DNA of 64,000 nt from Diacronema lutheri (Eukaryota > Haptophyta > Pavlovophyceae > Pavlovales > Pavlovaceae), in NCBI GenBank assembly GCA_019448385.1, contig JAGTXO010000004.1:1178001-1242000 (forward strand), in the 5' to 3' direction. Positions within the stretch are counted from its first letter, which is position 1, and each line of letters opens with the position of its first letter. The notes below the pieces were generated by a model. That model saw nothing but the letters and a program-made list of their open reading frames with translations, did not search any database and was not told the origin of the DNA. The position numbers and the translations under genes were made by a program. Shown here piece by piece: positions 25,770 to 33,478 of the stretch.

Positions 25770-27683
25770 TCACGCGGCGACGAGGACCTTAGCGACGGGC
25801 GCGGGCGCACGCGCGTCCTTGCGCGCGAGCATGTCTGCGGCCTTCTCGGCAATCGCAATCGTGGATGACGCGGTTTGGCCGCCGGGCAGGGTCGGCATGA
25901 TCGACGCGTCGCACACGCGCACGCGCGAGAGCCCGCGCACGCGCAGCTCCGAGTCGACGACGGCCATCGGGTCGTCCCCTTTGCCCATCTTGCAGCTACC
26001 GACCAGCGCGTTGGCCGAGTGCACCGACTGGCGCACGTATTCCGCGAGCTGCGCGTCGGTCGTCGCGTCGGCGCCGGGGAACTCCTCGAAGGACTGGTAC
26101 GGCTCGAGCGACGGCCTGGCGAGGAGCGAGCGCGCCTTGCGCAGCCCGGCGACGAGCGTCTTGACGTCCTGCTCGTCCTCCAAGTAGAGGCCTTCGATGA
26201 GCGGCTTGTCGGCGGGATCGGCGGAGCGGAGGCGGAGCCTGCCGCGCGTGCGCGGACGCGCGCCAATGGCTTGCAGCGTGATGCCGTCCGCGTGCCCCTT
26301 CGCCTTGAGGTACTCGTCCGAGATGGTCGACATCCCGTCCGCCGACGTGCTCTTCGACGCCAAAAAGCGGAACTGGAGGTCCGGCAGCGCGCCCGTGCCC
26401 GCTGCGGCCTCGTCCGAGTGCGCGAAGCCGCCGTGGTCGCAGCCGGGCGAGCAGAGCGGGCCCTTGCCAAAGAGGAGCCACTGCGCGAGCGCGCCCGGGT
26501 TGAGCCGCGTCGTCTCGCCCAGCCGCAGCCGCGACGACTGAGAGACGCCGGCCGCGCCCTTCTTGCCCTCCGCCGAGCATGAGAGAAGCACAGCAGGGTG
26601 GTCCTGCAGGTTGGCGCCAACGCCCGGCACATTGACAACAGGCTCGACGCCGCGATCCTGCAGGTGCGCCGCTGGCCCGACGCCCGAGAGCATCAGCAGC
26701 TGCGGCGAGCCGACCGCGCCGAGCGTGAGCAGCACCTCGCCGCGCGCGGAGAGCCGCGCGACCCGACGCTCGCCCGTCGCCTCGTCCGTGTACGCGACCC
26801 CGGTCGCGGCCGGTCCGGCGGGCGCGGCCTTGTCGAGCTCGATGCTCGTCGCAAGCGCGCCCGAAATCACGCGCAGATTAGCCCGCCCGCGCACCGGCTC
26901 GAGGTACGACGCCGCCGCCTCGACGCGCTGCCCGCCTCGCTGCGAGACTTGGAAGCGTCCAAACCCGGCCTGCGGGCGCGACCAGTCGTTGAAGTCGTAG
27001 TTGGCGGGCTCGCCCGCCTCGGCGGCGGCCTGGAGGAACGCCTTGGACATCGGGTTCTGGTACGGCACGTCGCTCGTCGTGTACGGGCCGCCCTTGCCGT
27101 GCCACTCGCCTACGCCCGAGTTTTCGGTCGAGCGGCAGTCCTCGGCGCGCTTGAAGAAGGGCAGCATGCCCGCCGCGTTCCACGTGTCGTCGCCACACTC
27201 AGCGGCCCAGCGATCATAGTCGCCGGCGGCGCCGCGGTTATACAGCATGACGTTGGTGCAGCTCGAGCCGCCCAGCATCTTGCCGCGGCAGAGGTAGACC
27301 TCGCGGCCGGAGATGCTCGGCGAGGGCGCCGTCTGGTAGAACCAGTCGTGCTCGCTCTTGAGGAGCTTGAGGAGGCCGACGGGGATCTTTACGATCATCG
27401 ACTTGTGCGCCTTCTCAGATCCCGCCTCGAGCACGAGCACACGCGCGTCGCCGTCCGCCGACAGGCGGTTGGCGAGCACGCACCCCGCGGTCCCACCGCC
27501 GACAATTATGTAGTCGTACGCCTCGTCCGCGACCGTGGCGGGCGTGGGTGCGCGGCGGAAGAGGCCGGCAAGCGCGGTGGTGCGCTCTACGCTCGGCGCG
27601 CGGCGCACTGCCGCGCTCGCGCTCGCCACGCCGGTCGATGGCCCGACCCAGGCTGCCGCCGAGGCGGCGAGGAGAGCGAGCAT
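25770..27683 (-). CDS. FAP: Fatty acid photodecarboxylase candidate (GMC oxidoreductase family)
   Basis: An uninterrupted 637-residue frame. The start chosen is the ATG at 27681-27683, because a signal-peptide-like stretch (MLALLAASAAAW) and an Ala/Ser/Arg-rich transit-like region follow it. An upstream in-frame ATG at 27768-27770 would add 29 residues. The FAD-binding motif YIIVGGGTAGC and the GMC signatures are clear. Two residues that separate photodecarboxylases from ordinary GMC enzymes are present: the Cys of CDHGGF (residue 415) and the Arg of LQFRF (residue 439), matching Cys432 and Arg451 of the Chlorella enzyme. The His and Asn of SVHSANALVG are also kept. Known enzymes use blue light to turn free fatty acids into alkanes or alkenes in the plastid. 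Five extra residues lie between the Cys and Arg. It is divergent from the Tat-SF1-like gene. Confidence 0.82.
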   Translation of the reverse strand: MLALLAASAAAWVGPSTGVASASAAVRRAPSVERTTALAGLFRRAPTPATVADEAYDYIIVGGGTAGCVLANRLSADGDARVLVLEAGSEKAHKSMIVKIPVGLLKLLKSEHDWFYQTAPSPSISGREVYLCRGKMLGGSSCTNVMLYNRGAAGDYDRWAAECGDDTWNAAGMLPFFKRAEDCRSTENSGVGEWHGKGGPYTTSDVPYQNPMSKAFLQAAAEAGEPANYDFNDWSRPQAGFGRFQVSQRGGQRVEAAASYLEPVRGRANLRVISGALATSIELDKAAPAGPAATGVAYTDEATGERRVARLSARGEVLLTLGAVGSPQLLMLSGVGPAAHLQDRGVEPVVNVPGVGANLQDHPAVLLSCSAEGKKGAAGVSQSSRLRLGETTRLNPGALAQWLLFGKGPLCSPGCDHGGFAHSDEAAAGTGALPDLQFRFLASKSTSADGMSTISDEYLKAKGHADGITLQAIGARPRTRGRLRLRSADPADKPLIEGLYLEDEQDVKTLVAGLRKARSLLARPSLEPYQSFEEFPGADATTDAQLAEYVRQSVHSANALVGSCKMGKGDDPMAVVDSELRVRGLSRVRVCDASIMPTLPGGQTASSTIAIAEKAADMLARKDARAPAPVAKVLVAA

Positions 27684-27793
27684 GGCGATGCCCTCGCAGT
27701 CGCGAATTCCGCAACACCTTCGACTTTCGGCAAGCCAAGAAACTTTTTTGTCTGTAATTTCGGTGGCCATTTTTGAAAAGGGGGGCGCTCAGC
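27684..27793. promoter_or_regulatory. Shared divergent promoter interval, FAP / Tat-SF1-like
   Basis: About 110 bp separate the two start codons. It contains an AT-rich core (about 27735-27780, with runs of T and A), conspicuous against the surrounding GC-rich sequence. If the longer FAP start is used, the interval shrinks to 23 bp. No specific factor site could be assigned. Confidence 0.4.
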
Positions 27794-29374
27794 ATGGAGA
27801 CGTCCACAGGCGGAGTGCCGACGGGCCCGCCTCCGGGACCGCTATCGCCGCCGGCTCCGCCCCCGCCGCTGCGCCCTGATCCGCCAGCGGCTCTCTTACC
27901 GCCATTTTCTGCGCCGCTGCCGCTGCCGCCACCGCCGGGCCTTGAGACGTCAGCGGGGGCTCCGCCGCCGTTCGCGCCGCCGCCGCCCTGGCCGCCGGCC
28001 GCGCTGGCGCCCGCCTTGGCGTGGCCGCACGCGCCCGCGCTCGCGCTGCCGCCGCCGCCGCCGCTGCCGCCGTTTTCCACACCGCCATTTGGCCCGCCCT
28101 ACGCCGCGCCGCCCGGCCAGTCGGTGCTCGACCGCGTGCTCGCGGCGGACAATGCGCGCAAGCGCGCCGCGGACGAGCGCAACGCCGCCTACGTCGCGAG
28201 CGCGCTCGCGCGCGGCGGCGCGGGCGCGTACGACGCGTCGGCAGTTCAGGCGTGTGCGGCCGAGCTCGAGCCGACGCCACCCGAGCTCGGCGCCGAGATG
28301 CTGCGGCGCGCGAGCAAGCAGCGGCGCGTTCCGGCGGGCGCTTACGCAGCTGCGCGCCGCGCGCCGCCGACCGGCGCGCCACCTTCCGGCATCGTGCCGA
28401 CGAGCGTCTATGCGGCTGGGATCCCGCCTGAGGCGACGCAGGACGAGGTCGAGCGCTTCTTCTCAAAGGTTGGGCCGATCTCGCGCGCCAAATTGTACGT
28501 TGGGTCGAACGGTGCACCCAAGGGCGACGCGCTCGTCACGTACCGCACCGCGGGCGGCGCCGAAGCGGCGCTCAGGCTGCTGCACGGCCGGCACGTGCGG
28601 CCCGGCCCGGGCGCGGTGCCCGTCTCCCTCTCGCTCGCCTCATTCGAGCGCAAGGACGAGCGCGCGCCCGGCAGCGATTTGGCGGGCGAGGCAGCGGCCG
28701 ACGCGCCGCAGCCGCCGCCGCCGCCGCAGCCGCAGCGAATGCCGACGCCGCCGCCGCCGCCGCCGCCTCGGCCCACCGCGACGGAGATGGCCAGCCTCGC
28801 GGCGCGCACGATCGTCGTGCGGCACGTGTTCACCGCCACGGACGTTGCCGCGGCGCCGAGCGCCGACGCGCTCGCAGAGTCGATCAAGGACGAGCTGTGG
28901 ATTGAATGTTGCAAGTGCGGCGAGGTCGAGCAGATCCTCGCGCACGTGCGCGGCGCGCCGCTTGGCTCGGCCACCGTTCGCTTTGAGGGCGCGCTCGCCG
29001 CCGCCGAGGCGGTCGACCTGCTCGACGGCCGCTTCTACTGCGAACGCCGGCTCGACGCGAGCTTCTGGGACGGCGACGCGCAGTACGCGTGCGGCCTCGA
29101 CGTGGACGTGTCGCGGCAGCTGCAGTTCGGCTTTGGCGACGCCGCCGCGCAGGCCGCCGCGGCCGCCGCCGCCACGCCGTCCGCGGGCGCGCGGGCCGCG
29201 CAGGGCCGGCCCGGCGACGACGCGAGCGGCGGCGCGGTGGGCGCGAACGGGGGCGGCAGCGGGCGCGCGGCCGACGGAGGCGGCGCGGCGGCGCTGGACG
29301 TGGCATCTGCGGCCGACGAGCAAGCGCGGGCGGCCGAGCTCTCCAAGTTCATGGCCGAGGTGGGCGGCTTGTAA
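27794..29374 (+). CDS. HTATSF1: Tat-SF1/Cus2-like U2 snRNP splicing factor
   Basis: 526 residues from the ATG at 27794. The first 100 residues are Pro-rich. A first RRM lies at about residues 198-285 (SVYAAGIPPEATQDEVERFF). A second lies at about 336-430 and has UHM character: an acidic first helix (IKDELWIECCKCGEV) and the LDGRFY turn where canonical RRMs have RNP1, followed by FWDGDAQY. The second domain closely follows human Tat-SF1 and yeast Cus2, which load SF3B1 and remodel the U2 snRNP through a UHM. The C-terminus is Ala/Gly-rich and disordered. No intron is needed. Confidence 0.8.
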   Translation: METSTGGVPTGPPPGPLSPPAPPPPLRPDPPAALLPPFSAPLPLPPPPGLETSAGAPPPFAPPPPWPPAALAPALAWPHAPALALPPPPPLPPFSTPPFGPPYAAPPGQSVLDRVLAADNARKRAADERNAAYVASALARGGAGAYDASAVQACAAELEPTPPELGAEMLRRASKQRRVPAGAYAAARRAPPTGAPPSGIVPTSVYAAGIPPEATQDEVERFFSKVGPISRAKLYVGSNGAPKGDALVTYRTAGGAEAALRLLHGRHVRPGPGAVPVSLSLASFERKDERAPGSDLAGEAAADAPQPPPPPQPQRMPTPPPPPPPRPTATEMASLAARTIVVRHVFTATDVAAAPSADALAESIKDELWIECCKCGEVEQILAHVRGAPLGSATVRFEGALAAAEAVDLLDGRFYCERRLDASFWDGDAQYACGLDVDVSRQLQFGFGDAAAQAAAAAAATPSAGARAAQGRPGDDASGGAVGANGGGSGRAADGGGAAALDVASAADEQARAAELSKFMAEVGGL

Positions 29375-30367
29375 GTAGAGGCCCGCCACCCCCAACAGAG
29401 CGACTGGGGCGAAAAGTACGTTGTTCGCGGCGCCGGCGCAGTCGATGGGCAGGGGCGGCGGGGCGCGCGGAGCGCGGCCATTAGAGCGCGAGGGCACAGC
29501 CTGGATGGCCAAGGCAGGCGTCGTCAAGGCAGCCGACGTTCCAAAGCTTCCGACCGGCGCGGCCGCGCCGGCGGGCGCCTCGCAGCTGTTTGGTGACGGC
29601 CGGGACGGCAAGGACGCGGCAGGACGCGGCATGGGCGGGCACCTACACGCGCCTAGCCACCCCGCCGCACGCGTCCCTGTCGGCCTGGACGCCGTGGGCG
29701 GCGCGGCGCTGCGGCGGCGCCTGCCCGCGCGCCATCTGCGCGCGCGCGAGAAGGAGCTGCACGTGCCCACGCACGACGCACGCGGCGAGCTGGAGGCGCA
29801 CGTGCCGCTCGAGCGCCACTCAAGCGCCGCCCGGGCGACGGCACGCGAGGGCGCGCCCATGCGCGCCATCCACGCGTCCGCATGTGCCCGAAGGTAGCTA
29901 GGAGGTCGGCGAGGCCGGTCGACCACTCGCCAAACGAGCCGACAGCGCGCGGATCGGCGGGAACGAGTTGAGGCGCGCCTGCATCGGGCCCACCTGGCCC
30001 GGCTGCATGCCGAAGAGCTCCTCGTCGAGCTGGGCACACGCGCGCCGCCGCTCGCCGCCGACGGCCGCCGCCCGCCGCTCAGCGGCGTGGCAGCGGCGTG
30101 GCAGCGGCGCGTGTCCGACTGGCCGTAGCGCGAGGGGGCAGTACGAGATCGACGTGAGCTCGCACAGCGTGTGCACGAGCTGAGGCGCCGAGCCCGCATT
30201 GATGAGCACAACGACGAGGTGGACAGTGGGCGCGCGCCGACGAGCAGGGCCGCGCGCCCGGCCGGCGGCACGCCGGCGGGCACGGAGCCAAAAATGTCCG
30301 CGTCCACGCGCCGCGCGTACGTTCCGGCGTATCCGCGGGCGAGCGAGGCGAGCAGGTTGTTTTTAGA
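29375..30367. other. Intergenic region with possible remnant minus-strand gene
   Basis: No confident gene. On the minus strand three adjacent frames each show a short stretch with protein-like composition: DADIFGSVPAGVPPAGRAA (about 30250-30307), then LINAGSAPQLVHTLCELTS (about 30150-30209) and VGSFGEWSTGLADLLATFGH (about 29890-29950). No family is recognised and no splice pattern joins them convincingly. They may be exons of an unrecognised gene or a decayed one. The plus-strand frames look like noise. Confidence 0.3.
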
Positions 30368-30992
30368 GAGTTCCGTACTTTTCGACGTTTCAAACTTTGC
30401 CTCCGTACTTTTCGACTCTTCGTAGAAAAGTAAGGAGGCGCCGTACTTTTCGACGTGTCATTCCGTACTTTTTGACGCGCAGCTGAACTCACTTAGCTCT
30501 CTGCTGCTTGAGCTCCGGGCAGCTCCTCTTGTTGTGCCCGGGCCTCCCGCACTGCTTGCAGCAGTTCTGCTTCCGCGCGTTCACCTCGCCATGCGGCTGC
30601 TGCTGCGCGCCCATGCTTGTCTTGCGGCGCTTGTTGGGAACGTCTTCAGACGAATCATCGTACTCCTCCCAGTCCTCCTCGCCGCCCGTCGGAGGGGGCG
30701 CCGGCGCCGGCGAGCCAGCCACAGCAAAGCAGTGGCCGCACAGGTAGTCGCCGTCGCCCTCGCCGTTGCAGACCTTGTCGCAGAAGATGGCCGTGTGGAT
30801 AGGGCAGCGGCATCCCCGGCACAGGTGCCACCCAGTCACCTTGGACTTCTCCACAGCTGCCACGTCTGCGTCGCTCGCGCCGTCCTTCGCACGCGCTCCA
30901 GTATAGCACGCGCAGCACCACTTTGTGCCCGGGGGGCGTAGACGCGTCCCGTTGGTTGTAGCCGTCGATCATGGCGAGCGAGTTGTCACCTG
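30368..30992 (+). repeat. 625-bp direct repeat, left copy
   Basis: Aligns without any gap to 32811-33435, with a scatter of single substitutions. It includes the transposon terminal region and the whole zinc-knuckle frame. Identity stops at CAGGTGACAAC read on the minus strand, a sequence that looks like a splice acceptor. Confidence 0.9.
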
Positions 30993-32790
30993 GCTTAAAC
31001 GACGCGCATTCCTGCGCAAACCTGTGCGCAGGAGTCGCCGCAGCTCGGAGCGCAGCAGCAGCATCGTGCCCGGGAAAGTTTGCGTCCAGCCCACCAATCG
31101 GGCCGGAGGGGCGCGCGCGCGGTCGCCCGCCACGGCCAGGCGCGTACGCCGGGCGTCGCTCGTGCGAGGGAAGTGGTTTGGCGGTCGGCGGGCGCTCCGT
31201 GCCTCTGCGGACGCGCGCGTCGGCACCCGCGGGTGGTTGTCCGGCGACTGTAGAGAGCACAGGGATGCACGACACAGGGAGGGAGGCGGCACCAGCAGAT
31301 CAGACGGAGGCCGTAGCCCGTGAGATGGCGCGCAGCGCGCTGAGAGCTCGCTCGCGCGGAGGGCGCGCGCGCAGGCTCTGCACGTGCCGGGACGGACGGC
31401 GATCACGAGCTGCAGGTGCGCCCCCTTCGGAGACTCCGAGAGCACCGCAGCCACGTCAGGCAGTGGGCAGCGCTGCTTTCGCACGTTGTCGGCGAGCTCG
31501 CGCTGCCCGCCACCCGCGGCAGGTGCCGGTAGCGCCGACAAGCCGAGCTGCTTGCGCCAGGTTGCCTCGGTGTGGCATAGCGGCGCGAAGTCGCACACCC
31601 TCAGCTTAGCAACGCTGCACACGTGGCAAACGTGGTGGCACGGGTACACCTTGAGCTTGAGGAGGGGACAGCACGCGTACGCCCTGAGCGCAACCGTCCG
31701 AAACTGATCAGGCAGCGCAGCACAGCCAAGAGAGAACAGCAGGGTCGCACCACACGTGATCGAACCAGATACGTGTGTGCGCGCGCGCACACACACACAA
31801 CGCGCGTGCGCGCGCGCACACACACATAACGCGCGTCCGCCACATGCCGTGAGCAGGGTCAGCCGACTACGCGTCGCGCGCTCTCCGCGGAACGTGCACG
31901 ACTGCACGTACCTCATCGGCCTGGCTCAGCCGACCGACGTTGTAGACGTGATTCGCTCCGTCCACCTTCTGTGTCCTGGCCGTCGACATCGAGTCCGCAA
32001 GCCGCGTGACCGGTTCGAGCAGCTTGACCACTGCGGGCGGAAGTCCAGGCATGACGAGGTCGCGCTCTGCTGCATGATCGATCGCCAAAGTTTGTTGCTT
32101 GGCCAGGCGTTCGGCGGACTGCTCGACGATCGTGAGGAGGGCGTTGAACGGATCCTGCGAGCGCGCTGTCGCCAGCGCATTGTTCTCGGACTCCGCGACC
32201 GAAGACGTGAACCATCCGTGCAGGCTGTGCTTGCACATGATCGGGAAGAACTCTGGCCACTGCGCCTGCGGAAAGTGGTCGCGCGCCTCATCTGGCATGC
32301 AGGCCCATGCCGCATCAAAATCACGGTCGGTCTTTGCCTCGATGCAGAGCCTGTATGCCCGCAGCGCCTCTCCACGCACCCTGGAAGTCAAGCTCGAGTG
32401 CTGCAAGATGTTTAGCTTCTTGTGCTCGTAGCACCGGAACTTACCACGCAACGGAAAGACCTTGCGGTGCGCGTTCGAGATGCCCTTGTCACCGTCAGAG
32501 AGGCTTACCCCCTTCGGCGTGTTAAGCGTGGGGTAGTGCGTCTTGGCGAAAGCGAACATGTCCTCCCACGCGCCCTGGTTCTCCGTGTCAAACCTGAACG
32601 AGTAAGCCAGCGCGACAATGTACCGGTTGGCATTGACCGTGGTGATCACAAAAAATGCCCCTACGAGTTGAGCGCGCGCGCAGCGGACACGCAGATGGGA
32701 TTGAGTGGCTGGCTTGCCCCACAGGCGAAAGCACGCAGCACACACCTCCTTTGTAACCGTGGCCAGGGCCCCGCCGTAAGTGCGCAGCAT
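30489..32790 (-). CDS. MULE transposase with SWIM and zinc-knuckle domains (spliced, N-terminally truncated)
   Basis: The catalytic exon runs from the ATG at 32790 to 31912. It shows the second Asp in VSLSDGDKGI, the VFPLRGKFRCYEHKKLNI block and the SSVAESENNALATAR motif typical of MULE transposases. A GTACGT donor at 31911 and a CAG acceptor at 31704 frame a 208-bp intron. The next exon (from 31703) gives the SWIM zinc finger (ACCP, then YPCHH). Further exons are harder to place. A segment NSLAMIDGYNQRDAS lies at about 30930-30985, and a final frame (30863-30489) has a Cys-rich zinc domain (CRGCRCP, CDKVC, LCGHCF) and a CCHC knuckle (CKQCGRPGHNKRSC). The conserved N-terminus is absent, so the copy is probably immobile. 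Confidence 0.72.
31773..31836. repeat. (AC)n/(GC)n microsatellite inside a MULE intron
   Basis: Alternating purine-pyrimidine tract made of GCGCGC and ACACAC blocks, lying wholly within the 208-bp transposase intron (31704-31911). It is of the kind that can adopt Z-form DNA. Confidence 0.85.
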
Positions 32791-32810
32791 CAACAAAGAT
32801 TACTTCAAGG

Positions 32811-33435
32811 GAGTTCCGTACTTTTCGACGTTTCAAACTTTGCCTCCGTACTTTTCGACACTTCGTCGAAAAGTACGGAGGCGCCGTACTTTTCGACGTG
32901 TCATTCCGTACTTTTTGACGCGCAGCTGAAGTCGCTTAGCTCTCTGCTGCTTGAGCTCCTGGCAGCTCCTCTTGTTGTGCCCGGGCCTCCCGCACTGCTT
33001 GCAGCAGTTCTGCTTCCGCGCGTTCACCTCGCCATGCGGCTGCTGCTGCGCGCCCATGCTTGTCTTGCGGCGCTTTTTGGGAACGTCTTCAGACGAATCA
33101 TCGTACTCCTCCCAGTCCTCCTCGCCGCCCGCCGGAGGGGGCGCCGGCGCCGGCGAGCCGGCCACAGCAAAGCAGTGGCCGCACAGGTAGTCGCCGTCGC
33201 CCTCGCCGTTGCAGACCTTGTCGCAGAAGATGGCCGTGTGGATAAAGCAGCGCCATCCCCGGCACAGGTGCCGTCCAGACACCTTGGACTTCTCCACAGC
33301 TGCCACGTCTGCGTCGCTCGCGCCGTCCTTCGCACGCGCTCCAGCATAGCACGCGCAGCACCACTTTGTGCCCGGAGGGCGTAGACGCGTCCCGTTGGTT
33401 GTAGCCGTCGATCATGGCGAGCGAGTTGTCACCTG
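32811..33435 (+). repeat. 625-bp direct repeat, right copy (second MULE fragment)
   Basis: Same length and orientation as 30368-30992. It starts at the GAGTTCCGTAC terminus and ends exactly where a 44-nt hairpin begins. It represents only the 3' end of a second MULE; the rest of that element is replaced by unrelated sequence. Confidence 0.9.
32833..33306 (-). CDS. Zinc-knuckle fragment of the second MULE copy
   Basis: Encodes the same Cys-rich zinc domain and CCHC knuckle (CKQCGRPGHNKRSC) as the frame at 30489-30863, with a few residue changes. One former Cys position reads Trp (CRGWRCF instead of CRGCRCP). The frame runs on about 30 residues further than the left copy because the stop codon differs. 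The catalytic and SWIM parts are not present next to it. Confidence 0.6.
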   Translation of the reverse strand: MAAVEKSKVSGRHLCRGWRCFIHTAIFCDKVCNGEGDGDYLCGHCFAVAGSPAPAPPPAGGEEDWEEYDDSSEDVPKKRRKTSMGAQQQPHGEVNARKQNCCKQCGRPGHNKRSCQELKQQRAKRLQLRVKKYGMTRRKVRRLRTFRRSVEKYGGKV

Positions 33436-33478
33436 TCAACCAAGCCCCGCCGCTGTGCCAGCGGCGGGCTTGGTTGAC
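33435..33478. repeat. Near-perfect 44-nt hairpin at the MULE fragment border
   Basis: Left arm GTCAACCAAGCCCCGCCGCT, five-base loop GTGCC, right arm complementary apart from one bulged C. It starts at the last base of the 625-bp repeat, so it marks the junction with the sequence that replaced the second MULE. Confidence 0.85.

Larger units (their letters stand above)
30368..32810 (-). mobile_element. Mutator-like (MULE) DNA transposon, 5'-truncated
   Basis: The body contains a MULE transposase read leftward and ends on the left in a region with several copies of CCGTACTTTTCGAC in both orientations, probably part of the terminal region. The right border (32810/32811) abuts the left border of a second copy of the same terminal region. 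The N-terminal part of the transposase, including the first catalytic Asp, is missing there. No target-site duplication could be defined. Confidence 0.75.

Noticed and set aside
25770-27683. Choline dehydrogenase
   Set aside because: General GMC similarity would allow it, but the Cys-Arg pair and the plastid-type N-terminus favour the photodecarboxylase.
27942-29378. Second plus-strand protein overlapping the Tat-SF1-like gene
   Set aside because: Pure Arg/Ala/Ser/Pro composition in an alternate frame; the RRM-bearing frame is the real one.
30489-30863. Retroviral or LTR gag protein, because of the CCHC knuckle
   Set aside because: The neighbouring catalytic and SWIM domains are of the MULE type and no reverse transcriptase, protease or LTR is seen. 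A CCHC knuckle at the C-terminus is common in MULE transposases.
30655-31275. PiggyBac transposase, suggested by the IDGYNQRDAS segment and a Cys-rich end
   Set aside because: The catalytic exon has MULE motifs and a SWIM finger, and no piggyBac DDD motifs are visible.
31773-31836. Telomere-like or regulatory repeat
   Set aside because: It is a simple AC/GC microsatellite lying within a transposon intron.
33435-33478. Helitron 3' terminus
   Set aside because: A hairpin is present, but no CTRR follows on either strand and no Rep/helicase is found in the window.
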